64,000 nt of DNA from JAFIHK01 sp041441455 (lineage in GTDB: Bacteria; Bacteroidota; Bacteroidia; Bacteroidales; UBA932), in assembly GCA_041441455.1 (NCBI GenBank), contig JASDTB010000056.1, forward strand, positions 5,041 through 69,040, in the 5' to 3' direction. Shown here one piece after another: positions 1 to 7,356 of the stretch. The translations under genes were made by a program, and so were the position numbers. Under the pieces are notes generated by a model, which saw only the letters and a list, made by a program, of their open reading frames with translations, searched no databases and was not told where the DNA came from. Position 1 is the first letter of the stretch; each line of letters begins with the position of its first letter.

Positions 1-938
1 CCAGAATCTATCCCAAATACCGCAATTGCAACTGCAATTGCCAATTCGAAATTATTACTAGCGGCAGTAAATGCAAGTGTAATAGATTTTTTATTATCAG
101 CTTTTGCACTTTTACTTAAGTAAAATGAGGCAAAAAACATGATAAAGAAGTAGATTGTCAATGGTATAGCTATTCTGACTACATCCATCGGTATTTTCAC
201 AATATATTCTCCTTTTAGTGAAAACATTACAATGATTGTAAAAAGAAGGGCAAAAAGTGTTAATGGTGAAATTTTAGGTACATATTTTCTATTAAACCAA
301 TCTTCACCTTTCACTCTAATCAATGCATAACGAGATATTATTCCAGCAAACATTGGAATTCCAAGATAGATTAAAACACTTTTGGCAACCGACCCGATAG
401 TTATACTACCGACAGAATCGTTAACTGGAAGTCCGAACACGCCAGGTAATACAGCAATAAAGATGTACGCGTAAAGCGAAAATAAGAGAATCTGGAAAAT
501 TGAGTTAAATGCAACTAATGCTGCTGCATATTGTCTGTCTCCATTTGCCAAATCGTTCCAAACAATTACCATCGCGATACATCTTGCTAATCCAATCAAG
601 ATCACACCATACATGTAATCGATGTTAAATTGAAGGAAAATAATTGCCAAGAAAAACATGAGGACTGGGCCAATTACCCAGTTTTGAATTAGTGATAGGC
701 CAAGTACCTTTTTGTCCTTAAAGACATCTCCAAGCTCTTCGTATTTGACTTTTGCAAGAGGTGGATACATCATAATAATTAATCCAATTGCAATTGGGAT
801 ATTTGTTGTCCCCGAACTTAAACTATCCCAAAAGTCGGCTGTACCTGGAAAAAAATATCCAAGAGCGACACCAATTGCCATAGCTGTAAATATCCACACC
901 GTGAGATATCTATCGAGAAAATTAAGTTTAACTTTCAT
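1..938 (-). CDS. acr3: ACR3-family arsenite efflux permease (3' end outside window)
   Basis: I translated this frame from the minus strand; it starts at an ATG at 938 and stays open to base 1, so the C-terminus is outside the window. The N-terminus reads [20 protein letters not shown] and runs into a series of hydrophobic helices typical of the ACR3/BASS fold. A recognisable family segment is [16 protein letters not shown], which holds the Cys of ACR3 proteins thought to take part in arsenite recognition. The product should extrude As(III) across the inner membrane. The start overlaps the end of arsC by 11 bases, so it is the third gene of an arsR-arsC-acr3 unit, and it receives the arsenite made by ArsC. 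The family call is firm; the missing end prevents a length check. Confidence 0.9.
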   Translation of the reverse strand, partial: MKVKLNFLDRYLTVWIFTAMAIGVALGYFFPGTADFWDSLSSGTTNIPIAIGLIIMMYPPLAKVKYEELGDVFKDKKVLGLSLIQNWVIGPVLMFFLAIIFLQFNIDYMYGVILIGLARCIAMVIVWNDLANGDRQYAAALVAFNSIFQILLFSLYAYIFIAVLPGVFGLPVNDSVGSITIGSVAKSVLIYLGIPMFAGIISRYALIRVKGEDWFNRKYVPKISPLTLFALLFTIIVMFSLKGEYIVKIPMDVVRIAIPLTIYFFIMFFASFYLSKSAKADNKKSITLAFTAASNNFELAIAVAIAVFGIDS

Positions 939-1365
939 TTTCTATTTCTATTTCTAATTTATAAAATTTATAAAATCCTTCTTTAATCTCATCTCTAACT
1001 CTACGAAACTCACTCCAAATAAACTCATCATCTCCTATTGCATGTGAGGGATCATCAAATCCAATGTGTAATCTGTTTTTTACCTTTCCAATGAAAGCTG
1101 GGCAAGACTCATTTGCTCCCCCACAAACTGTAATAACATAGTCCCACTCTTCATCTAAATATTTGTCGATATGATCCGAAGTATGGTGGCTTATATCAAC
1201 CCCAACCTCGTTCATTACAAAAACGGCCTTTTCATTCAATTTTCCAGTAGCTGCAGTTCCTGCTGAGCAAACAATTAAATCTTGATCGAATGATTGTAAA
1301 AAGCCATGCGCCATCTGACTTCTACAACTATTGCCAGTACATAGAATTAAAATTTTCTTTTTCAT
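928..1365 (-). CDS. arsC: Arsenate reductase, thioredoxin-coupled LMW-PTP type
   Basis: A 145-residue low-molecular-weight phosphatase-fold protein reducing arsenate to arsenite in the cytoplasm. The P-loop CTGNSCRS begins at Cys9, and Cys81 and Cys88 lie in CGGANESCP. This is the three-cysteine arrangement of the pI258-type enzymes, which pass a disulfide from the catalytic cysteine to the later pair and are recycled by thioredoxin. Length is normal for the family. It follows arsR by 4 bases and overlaps acr3 by 11, so the three are almost certainly co-transcribed. The product feeds the ACR3 pump. Confidence 0.95.
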   Translation of the reverse strand: MKKKILILCTGNSCRSQMAHGFLQSFDQDLIVCSAGTAATGKLNEKAVFVMNEVGVDISHHTSDHIDKYLDEEWDYVITVCGGANESCPAFIGKVKNRLHIGFDDPSHAIGDDEFIWSEFRRVRDEIKEGFYKFYKLEIEIENES

Positions 1366-1369
1366 ATAA

Positions 1370-1705
1370 TTAAATTTTGCATTTATCTAATGTTTTTGAA
1401 GCCTCAATAAAGTTTCCAATCCTTTTTTCAAATTCCTCTTTTACTTTTACTAGCCTGTCTTGATTCAAGCAGTAACATGTTTTAACACCAGCAATCTCTC
1501 CATGAATTAGATCTGCCTTTTTTAACTCTTTAAGGTGCTGATAGATTGTTGTTCTACTTAATGTAAAGTGAGATGAAATGTCTCCAGAAATACATGTTTC
1601 GGAGGTTGAGATATAATTTAAAATCTCTAATCTTATAGGATTAGATAGGGTTTTCAGTGCGACTATAAAGTCAGAATTATCTAAGAGAGTATCTGATTTG
1701 TCCAT
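1370..1705 (-). CDS. arsR: ArsR/SmtB-family repressor of the arsC-acr3 unit
   Basis: A winged-helix repressor of about 111 residues. The recognition region SRTTIYQHLKELKKADLIHG is typical of ArsR. Cysteines precede it (CISGD) and follow it (KTCYCLN) and may contribute to As(III) sensing, although this is not the classical CVC pair. An upstream TTG/ATG reading would add about 19 residues, but that stretch runs through a perfect inverted repeat at 1711-1742 that looks like the operator. I therefore start at the ATG at 1705 (MDKSDTLLDN), which leaves the operator 5 bases upstream. It lies 4 bases before arsC and is expected to be autoregulated. Confidence 0.9.
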   Translation of the reverse strand: MDKSDTLLDNSDFIVALKTLSNPIRLEILNYISTSETCISGDISSHFTLSRTTIYQHLKELKKADLIHGEIAGVKTCYCLNQDRLVKVKEEFEKRIGNFIEASKTLDKCKI

Positions 1706-1710
1706 AAAAT

Positions 1711-1742
1711 AAAAATATGTCGTAAAAATACGACATATTTTT
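1711..1742. promoter_or_regulatory. Putative ArsR operator (14-bp perfect inverted repeat)
   Basis: AAAAATATGTCGTA at 1711-1724 is the exact reverse complement of 1729-1742, with a 4-base AAAA spacer. It lies immediately upstream of the arsR ATG at 1705. Dyads of this size next to an autoregulated arsR are the usual ArsR binding sites. A related half-site, TTCGACAT, follows at about 1755-1762. The dyad is seen directly; its function is inferred. Confidence 0.8.
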
Positions 1743-1787
1743 AATACTTTAAATTTCGACATTTGAATTAGCGAAATCTTAACAATT

Positions 1788-3131
1788 TTAAAAGAAGAAT
1801 CCGTAAATAAATCCTGAAATTGTTGCCATTATGATAACCAATGACACATATACGATTGTCTTTTTTGTTCCCATAACTCCTCGAATAACTAACATATTTG
1901 GTAATGAAAGTGATGGACCTGCAAGAAGGAGTGCAAGTGCAGGGCCTTTTCCCATTCCAGAGGCTATAAGGCCTTGAAGAATTGGTACTTCGGTGAGAGT
2001 CGCAAAGTACATAAATGCCCCTACAAATGATGCAAAAAAGTTTGAAAAGATTGAATTACCGCCAACTAGGGCGCTAATCCAACTATTTGGAATTACTCCA
2101 GCGATAGTTGTGCCATCATGTGTAGATCCGAGTAAAAATCCTGCAGTTACAACTCCTATAGCAAGGAGTGGAATGATTTGCTTAGCATAACCCCATGTAG
2201 AGATTGTCCATTCTCTATTCTCTTCGTTATCTTTATCTTTCAATGTTATAATTGAGAGAGCAGCAATTCCTGTAATCATTGGAATAATTGGAACCATCTT
2301 TGGATCTTCAACAAGTAACATTGACAATGCTATTGAGATTGCAACTGCGATACCTGATAAGATTACTGGTAAAATCTTTATTTTAAGAATTTTCACTAGA
2401 GAGAATCCTAGCATCAAAGTCAGAATACCTGCAATAATCCATTTTGAATGCCATATCATGTACCACATGCTAGTTGTATCGTCTGACGATGGTTTTCCAA
2501 AATTTACGATGACTAAAATTAATACAAGGACAAAGAAATGGAAGGAAGTTTGCCATAGGGGTCTCTTCTCTGGAGGAAATTTCAGATTCATCTGTTCCTC
2601 TTTCTTGATTCTCTCCTCTTTTCTAAAAATGAAAGCCATTGCAAGACCAATAATAACGCTGAATGATACAGCACCTACTGTTCTTGCTATCCCCATTTCG
2701 GCACCTAGGATTCTAGCAGTTAATATGATGGCTAAAATATTGATAGCAGGTCCAGAGTATAAGAATGCAATAGCAGGTCCAAGTCCAGCTCCTCTTTTAT
2801 GGATGCTTGAGAAAAGAGGCAGAATTGTACAGCTACAAACGGCAAGGATAGTCCCTGATACTGCAGCAATTGTGTAGGATACCCATTTTTTAGCATTGGC
2901 TCCAAAGTATTTTAATACAGAGCCTTGGCTTATAAATACAGAGATTACTCCTGCTATAAAAAATGCAGGCAAAAGACACATAACTACATGTTCGCGAGCG
3001 TACCACTTAGTCAAGTCTAAAGTTGCATCTACTGCTGTACGAAATACAGGAGAGGTTACTGGTAGAAAGAATGCAACAGCGAATGCTAAAACAATCCAAC
3101 CCAGAATTTTTAGTTCTTTATTAGTTTCCAT
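1788..3131 (-). CDS. ArsP-like permease (DUF318 family)
   Basis: A 447-residue polytopic membrane protein with about ten hydrophobic segments. The block AVCSCTILPLFSSIHKRG followed by FLYSGPAINILA is the signature of the permease/DUF318 family (Pfam ArsP_1), which includes the trivalent organoarsenical exporter ArsP. The late block LLLAGPSLSLPNMLVI repeats the pattern, as expected for an inverted-repeat transporter. It starts 2 bases after the ArsG-like gene and is the last gene of the arsR1 unit. Substrate by analogy: methylated or aromatic As(III), not plain arsenite. Many family members have no known substrate, so the arsenic link rests on the neighbourhood. Confidence 0.8.
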   Translation of the reverse strand: METNKELKILGWIVLAFAVAFFLPVTSPVFRTAVDATLDLTKWYAREHVVMCLLPAFFIAGVISVFISQGSVLKYFGANAKKWVSYTIAAVSGTILAVCSCTILPLFSSIHKRGAGLGPAIAFLYSGPAINILAIILTARILGAEMGIARTVGAVSFSVIIGLAMAFIFRKEERIKKEEQMNLKFPPEKRPLWQTSFHFFVLVLILVIVNFGKPSSDDTTSMWYMIWHSKWIIAGILTLMLGFSLVKILKIKILPVILSGIAVAISIALSMLLVEDPKMVPIIPMITGIAALSIITLKDKDNEENREWTISTWGYAKQIIPLLAIGVVTAGFLLGSTHDGTTIAGVIPNSWISALVGGNSIFSNFFASFVGAFMYFATLTEVPILQGLIASGMGKGPALALLLAGPSLSLPNMLVIRGVMGTKKTIVYVSLVIIMATISGFIYGFFF

Positions 3132-3133
3132 TT

Positions 3134-3832
3134 TTAAAACATTGTTAGGAATATATAGTATATACCTATGATGATGAATAATATACCAATGATTTTTCTA
3201 AACCATTTTTCGAAAATCTTTATCTTGTTATATGTTTTACCTACACTCGATACGGCGTATGCAAGAAGCCAGGAAAAGATTATGACAGGAATGCCTGTAG
3301 CGATAGCAAAGAGCACAGGTAACAGAAGTCCAGAGCTGCCAGAAAGTGTTAATGGAATGAGCATCCCAAAATATAAAACACCACTGTATGGACAAAATGC
3401 CATTGCGAAAAGTACTCCAAGTAAAAAGGCTCCTGCATAACTTTTTTTCGCCTTTGATTCTAGTTTTTCACCCAGTTTGCCTGTTAAAGAAAAATTTAGT
3501 TTGATAAGGTCTAGCAAGAAAATTCCAATGATAATTAAAAAAGGACCTAAAAATTTTTCTCCCCAACCTTGAAAGATCGCAGAGACATTCATCTGCTCTG
3601 CTCCAAAATAGAGGATAACTGCAATTAGTGTGTAACTGAATGCTCGTCCTGCTGTATATAGAAGTCCCCCAATAAACACTCTTCTTCTATCTTCGATATC
3701 TCTTCCGAGAAATCCGATAGCAGAGATGTTTGTGGCAAGAGGACAAGGACTTATGGCTGTCATCAAACCAAGGATTATCGCTGTTAGAAATGAGTATTGA
3801 GTATTTTCTAAGATTGACTGAAGAAATTCCAT
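3134..3832 (-). CDS. arsG: ArsG-like efflux permease (CcdA/TauE-like fold)
   Basis: A 232-residue membrane protein with six or seven hydrophobic helices. The motifs ISPCPLATNISAIGFLGR near the N-terminus and MAFCPYSGVLYFGML in the middle are those of the cytochrome-c-biogenesis transmembrane (CcdA/DsbD) group. In Bacteroidetes arsenic operons this protein follows a thioredoxin-like ArsE and an exported ArsF, and the three are described as ArsEFG, acting on nitro- and aminophenyl arsenicals. The order here is exactly that. ArsF ends 6 bases upstream. Alternative reading: a DsbD-like electron-transfer protein that keeps ArsF reduced in the periplasm. Confidence 0.75.
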   Translation of the reverse strand: MEFLQSILENTQYSFLTAIILGLMTAISPCPLATNISAIGFLGRDIEDRRRVFIGGLLYTAGRAFSYTLIAVILYFGAEQMNVSAIFQGWGEKFLGPFLIIIGIFLLDLIKLNFSLTGKLGEKLESKAKKSYAGAFLLGVLFAMAFCPYSGVLYFGMLIPLTLSGSSGLLLPVLFAIATGIPVIIFSWLLAYAVSSVGKTYNKIKIFEKWFRKIIGILFIIIGIYYIFLTMF

Positions 3833-3838
3833 CTTTCT

Positions 3839-4240
3839 CTATTTTATCTTATCTACAGCTTTTTTGATCTCCTCTTTAATCTTTTGAGGGTCATCAGAAT
3901 TCATAAATGCTATGTTTGTAATATCGCATTTTTTATCTCCTTTAACAACGATTAGTGCTTGACCTCCAATTTTGAATTTTTTTGCAATTTTATCTGCTGA
4001 GGCATCATCGAGATTAATACTTTTGAATGAATACTGTCCTGCTTTCACCTTGTCGGAAGCTATTAAAGAGACTGCTGCTTTACTGTTTTTTTCTACTTCC
4101 AGACAGGTTGCACAACGCCTAGTGTAATGAAAGTATAAAACTTCAATGTCAGATGTTCTTGGTGCATTTTGAGCAAATAGTGATGTGCCTAAAAAAGATG
4201 TTTGTAAGCATACTAATAATAAGAATATGAGCTTTTTCAT
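3839..4240 (-). CDS. arsF: ArsF-like exported thioredoxin-fold protein
   Basis: 133 residues with a signal peptide (MKKLIFLLLVCLQTSFLGTSLFAQ) and one mature domain. A CxxC motif lies in YTRRCATCLEVEK, where a thioredoxin-fold active site would be. The rest (FKSINLDDASADKIAKKFKI, GGQALIVVKGDKK) fits a small thioredoxin-like domain. In Bacteroidetes arsenic clusters this family is called the nitroreductase subunit ArsF. It sits between the ArsE-like thioredoxin (1 base apart) and the ArsG-like permease (6 bases apart). The name rests on motif and gene order; activity has not been shown from the sequence. Confidence 0.72.
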   Translation of the reverse strand: MKKLIFLLLVCLQTSFLGTSLFAQNAPRTSDIEVLYFHYTRRCATCLEVEKNSKAAVSLIASDKVKAGQYSFKSINLDDASADKIAKKFKIGGQALIVVKGDKKCDITNIAFMNSDDPQKIKEEIKKAVDKIK

Positions 4241-4241
4241 T

Positions 4242-4481
4242 TTATACGTATTGACTTAATATTTTCTTTATCTCTTCTGCAGATGGAACTCTACCTTTAA
4301 TCTCTACTTTTTCGTTGATAACAAGTGCTGGAGTAGACATTACATTATAACTCATAATGTCCATAATGTCCTCTACTTTACTAATTTCGGCATTGATTCC
4401 GTTTTGTTCTACTACCTCTCTGGTTAGTTTTTCCAGTGCCTTACATTTTGGGCATCCTGGACCAAGTACTTTTATATTCAT
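4242..4481 (-). CDS. arsE: ArsE-like small thioredoxin (CPKC)
   Basis: A 79-residue cytoplasmic protein of the redox-active disulfide protein 2 (TM0996/MTH895) type: GPGCPKCKALEK carries Cys10 and Cys13 at the N-terminus of helix 1, and MSTPALVINEKVEIKGRVPS contains the cis-proline of the fold. It is the first gene after arsR1 and directly precedes the ArsF-like gene, as in Bacteroidetes arsEFG. Likely role: donating electrons to the ArsF/ArsG pair. Also plausible as a general redox protein. Confidence 0.78.
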   Translation of the reverse strand: MNIKVLGPGCPKCKALEKLTREVVEQNGINAEISKVEDIMDIMSYNVMSTPALVINEKVEIKGRVPSAEEIKKILSQYV

Positions 4482-4497
4482 AGTTCTGTTAAATGTA

Positions 4498-4797
4498 TTA
4501 TTGATTGAAAAAATTGCCTAGTAACTCTTTTGCCTCTTCCCAATTAGTGCGATTGACACAGTACTTAATGTAAGGAGGATTGATCTCTCCTTGTATTAGT
4601 CCTGCTTTTTTAAGTTCTTTTAGATGTTCAGAAAGAGTAGATCGTGCAATTGGCAGTATGTCAGCCATATCGCCGCTATAGCAACATTTGTTGCCTGCAA
4701 GATGTTCGAGAATAAATACTCTGACAGGATGCGAGAGTGCCTTAGAATATTTGGCTATTTTCTGTTGATTGTCAGAGAAGTGTTGTTCTTTTTCCAT
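4498..4797 (-). CDS. arsR: ArsR/SmtB-family repressor of the arsEFG-permease unit
   Basis: A 99-residue winged-helix protein. ARSTLSEHLKELKKAGLIQG is the recognition helix and wing; GNKCCYSGDMADILP before it contains a CC pair of the kind found in Bacteroidetes arsenic sensors. It heads the minus-strand run arsE-arsF-arsG-permease, with 16 bases to arsE. A short dyad lies 5 bases upstream of its ATG. It is only moderately similar to the second ArsR at 1370-1705, and the two have different putative operators, so the units may respond to different arsenicals. Confidence 0.9.
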   Translation of the reverse strand: MEKEQHFSDNQQKIAKYSKALSHPVRVFILEHLAGNKCCYSGDMADILPIARSTLSEHLKELKKAGLIQGEINPPYIKYCVNRTNWEEAKELLGNFFNQ

Positions 4798-4802
4798 AAA
4801 TC

Positions 4803-4827
4803 ATTTCGTAAAATCCCGAAACGAAAT
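4803..4827. promoter_or_regulatory. Possible operator upstream of the first arsR
   Basis: ATTTCGT at 4803-4809 and ACGAAAT at 4821-4827 form a 7-bp inverted repeat with an 11-base spacer, placed between the arsR start at 4797 and the end of the PAP2 gene at 4837. Its position suits an ArsR site, but it is weaker than the dyad at 1711-1742. Confidence 0.45.
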
Positions 4828-4836
4828 TATGGGTTT

Positions 4837-5373
4837 TTATTTTATCGACAAAATTTTTCCAGATTTTTTTGAAATCAACAGTACTAAATATGCAGAAAAG
4901 AGTCCTAAAACAACTCCTGCTAAGACATCAGATGGATAGTGAACGCCTAGATACATCCTTGAGTATCCGACCATTATTGCCCAAAGATAGGCTATAAATG
5001 CATATGGAGACCTACGGAAAAACAGAAGAAACAAACCTGTTGCAAGAACAAAAGCATCTGTTGTATGGCCAGACGGAAATGATGGGCTGCCTCCGGAAGA
5101 TAGTTTTTCAATGAAGTCATACTCTTTGAAAGGACGGGTTCTGTCGATTGAATATTTGAGGATATTTGAGAAAATTGCTGCAATTACAACCATCAAAAAA
5201 AGAGTGATTGCTTTATTGCGTAATGTTTTGTTTTTATAGATTAAAGCTATGATAAAAAGGAGAATAGGGATGCCCCAAGCAAAAGGGCCGGCTGTTTCTG
5301 TTACTATTCCAAATAGAGAGTCTGCAAATGGAGTGCGATTAGAGTTGATAAAATCCAGTAGGGTGATATCCAT
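4837..5373 (-). CDS. PAP2-family phosphatase, membrane-bound
   Basis: 178 residues with five or six transmembrane segments and the three acid-phosphatase motifs: a KYSIDRTRPF segment (motif 1), SFPSGHTTDAF (motif 2) and YSRMYLGVHYPSDVLAG (motif 3). The histidines of motifs 2 and 3 are present. Related enzymes dephosphorylate undecaprenyl pyrophosphate or lipid A, or act on phosphatidylglycerophosphate; the substrate cannot be chosen from sequence. It starts 2 bases after the DCC-family gene, so it probably belongs to the pdxH unit and not to the arsenic genes downstream. Confidence 0.88.
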   Translation of the reverse strand: MDITLLDFINSNRTPFADSLFGIVTETAGPFAWGIPILLFIIALIYKNKTLRNKAITLFLMVVIAAIFSNILKYSIDRTRPFKEYDFIEKLSSGGSPSFPSGHTTDAFVLATGLFLLFFRRSPYAFIAYLWAIMVGYSRMYLGVHYPSDVLAGVVLGLFSAYLVLLISKKSGKILSIK

Positions 5374-5375
5374 GA

Positions 5376-5717
5376 TTAAAATATTCTTCTTTTCGCCGCA
5401 ATATAGTCATAAATTTTGTCTCGAATGAACTTTGGTACCAATAGTAGCAGTAGAACAGCCTTTTGCAGTGCTCCTGTGTCGGCAGTCATATGAATAATTG
5501 CATCGGACTTTATGAAGGTTCTGGTTGGAGTTATGTATACAACATATTGCGCAATATCGTTAATGAGATTTTGTTCCTTAAGATATTTCCTCCCTTTCGA
5601 CGAGCTGTAAGGTATAAACTCGAGCCTCTTATTCTTATCAATTTTTGAGAGAAAAGAGGCACTTCTACTACAAAGCACGCAATCACCATCGATGATAACT
5701 ATGTTTTTACCAATCAT
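5376..5717 (-). CDS. DCC-family (DUF393) thiol protein
   Basis: The motif IIDGDCVLCSRSASFL near the N-terminus is the DxxCxxC signature of the DUF393/DCC family, predicted to have a thioredoxin-like fold; the biochemical role of the family is unknown. An upstream start at 5741 is possible, but the ATG at 5717 overlaps the pdxH stop in an ATGA arrangement and places the DCC motif at its usual distance from the N-terminus, so I use 5717 (about 113 residues). It ends 2 bases before the PAP2 gene. The tight pdxH-DCC-PAP2 spacing suggests one transcript. Confidence 0.82.
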   Translation of the reverse strand: MIGKNIVIIDGDCVLCSRSASFLSKIDKNKRLEFIPYSSSKGRKYLKEQNLINDIAQYVVYITPTRTFIKSDAIIHMTADTGALQKAVLLLLLVPKFIRDKIYDYIAAKRRIF

Positions 5718-6361
5718 GGATAAAGTCTTTTGAATGTCCAAAGCAAATCGTCTCCTCTTTTATACTCAAAACGGTCATGAAGCCGACCTGGACCACCTTG
5801 CCAAAATTCAAACAATAGTGGTTGGACTCTGTATCCTCCCCAATTGTCTGGACGTTTGACATAAGCTCCACTGTTGAAAATATTATCTAACTTCTGTTTG
5901 AAAATATCTTTACTTCTAAGCTCTTTGCTCTGCTTCGAATATGCAGCAGTTATTCTACTCTCGGCGGGTCTTGAGTAGAAGTACTCGTCGGACTCTTCTG
6001 CAGTTGTCTTCTCTGCAATACCCTCTATCCTTACTTGTCGCATCGATTTTTCCCAAAAAAATAGAAGTGCAACATTTGGGTTGAATAGTATGTCTTCTCC
6101 TTTGTGACTCTCATAATTTGTAAAAAATGTAAATCCTTTTTCGTCAAATTTCTTGAGAAGAACGACTCTAGACGATGGACGATTATCTTTGCCGCAAGTT
6201 GAAAGAACCATTGCATTAGCCTCAGCTGTCTCGATTGAGAGCGATTCATCGAACCACAAAGAGAATTGTTCAAAAGGATTACCCTTCATGTCAATCTCTC
6301 TAATAGGTTTGTTTATGTAGTTTCGTCTCATGTCGAAGATCTCCTTGTCTGTTTGTCTCAT
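5714..6361 (-). CDS. pdxH: Pyridoxamine 5'-phosphate oxidase
   Basis: A flavoenzyme making pyridoxal 5'-phosphate from pyridoxine or pyridoxamine phosphate. Family segments include NAMVLSTCGKDNRPSSRVVLLK, FTFFTNYESHKGEDI, VALLFFWEKSMRQVRIEG, RPAESRITAAYSKQS, and the C-terminal block RPDNWGGYRVQPLLFEFWQGG ending in R-L-H-D-R, which binds FMN and PLP. The frame can be extended to a TTG at 6391, but the ATG at 6361 gives 215 residues, close to the E. coli enzyme, and is preferred. First gene of the pdxH-DCC-PAP2 run, diverging from the kinase gene at 6431. Confidence 0.94.
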   Translation of the reverse strand: MRQTDKEIFDMRRNYINKPIREIDMKGNPFEQFSLWFDESLSIETAEANAMVLSTCGKDNRPSSRVVLLKKFDEKGFTFFTNYESHKGEDILFNPNVALLFFWEKSMRQVRIEGIAEKTTAEESDEYFYSRPAESRITAAYSKQSKELRSKDIFKQKLDNIFNSGAYVKRPDNWGGYRVQPLLFEFWQGGPGRLHDRFEYKRGDDLLWTFKRLYP

Positions 6362-6430
6362 ATTCTTATCAAAATGTTTCTTATTAAACAATTATTCTCA
6401 ATTCTTGTTTTATCATAAATCCCTTTCCAT

Positions 6431-7351
6431 ATGAAAAAATTATCTTTTGAACTCAGGATTACTGTTTTCTATCTTCTTTTGGGAGGATTGTGGATTGTTT
6501 TTTCCGACACTTTCTTCCATACAATAATTGATGATGAGGATGTATTGGTTGTTGTTCAGATGGTTAAAGGATGGATTTATGTATTGGTGACAGGAGTCTT
6601 GTTTTATATTATTCTTAGACGCCACATTATGAAGCTTCGTCAAGCCGAACAAAAAGCAATTGAGAGCGATCGTCTGAAGTCGGCATTTCTAGCAAACATT
6701 AGCCACGAAGTACGTACTCCGATGAATGGAATTTTAGGTTTTCTCGATATGCTTAAGGATCCAGATTTATCTACAGAGACAAAGAGAGATTATATTGAGT
6801 TATTAGAGAGAAGCGGTTATCGTTTGATAACTGTTATGACAGATATCCTTGATATCTCTGCTATTCAGTCAGAGACGGTTAATCCCGAAAAGAGGACTAC
6901 AGATATTATTCAAATTTTTGAAGAGTCTGCGGATTTTTATAAAAGTGATTTGGAGACCAAAGGGCTTAAATTAAATTTTATTAAACCATATGGGGATTCT
7001 CCTTTATTGATTGAGACCGACGAAAAGCTTTTGAAAAAAATAATCTGTAAGCTATTGGGTAATTCAATCAAATTTAGTGACAAAGGGGAAATTGACATAG
7101 GGTATGAAATTAATGCGGGGTTGTTGACTATCTATGTTAGAGACAATGGTATAGGTATTCAAAAAGAGAAGCTAGAGGCAATATTCAACAGGTTTGAACA
7201 GGCAGACACAAGACTGTCGTCTCCATATCAAGGTGCAGGGTTAGGTCTTTCTATTGCAAAAGCTTATGTGCATATTCTTGGGGGAGATATTTGGGCAGAA
7301 TCGGAACCGGGAAGAGGTTCTTCGTTTTATGTCTCATTCCCGGTACCGTAG
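6431..7351 (+). CDS. Membrane sensor histidine kinase (orphan)
   Basis: 306 residues. Two transmembrane helices (about 9-25 and 44-64) enclose a very short extracytoplasmic loop, so the sensor is probably membrane-embedded. The kinase core follows: H-box ISHEVRTPMNG (His92), N-box LLGNSIKFSDKG, G1 DNGIGI, F-box FNRFEQ and G2 GAGLGLSIAK. The H-box sequence is the HisKA type common in Bacteroidetes hybrid sensors, but there is no receiver domain and no response regulator nearby. Its partner must be encoded elsewhere. It ends 5 bases from the convergent GH20 gene. Confidence 0.92.
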   Translation: MKKLSFELRITVFYLLLGGLWIVFSDTFFHTIIDDEDVLVVVQMVKGWIYVLVTGVLFYIILRRHIMKLRQAEQKAIESDRLKSAFLANISHEVRTPMNGILGFLDMLKDPDLSTETKRDYIELLERSGYRLITVMTDILDISAIQSETVNPEKRTTDIIQIFEESADFYKSDLETKGLKLNFIKPYGDSPLLIETDEKLLKKIICKLLGNSIKFSDKGEIDIGYEINAGLLTIYVRDNGIGIQKEKLEAIFNRFEQADTRLSSPYQGAGLGLSIAKAYVHILGGDIWAESEPGRGSSFYVSFPVP

Positions 7352-7356
7352 TTTTG

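Noticed and set aside
1706..1762. N-terminal extension of arsR
   Set aside because: It would be encoded across the perfect operator dyad; the ATG at 1705 is better.
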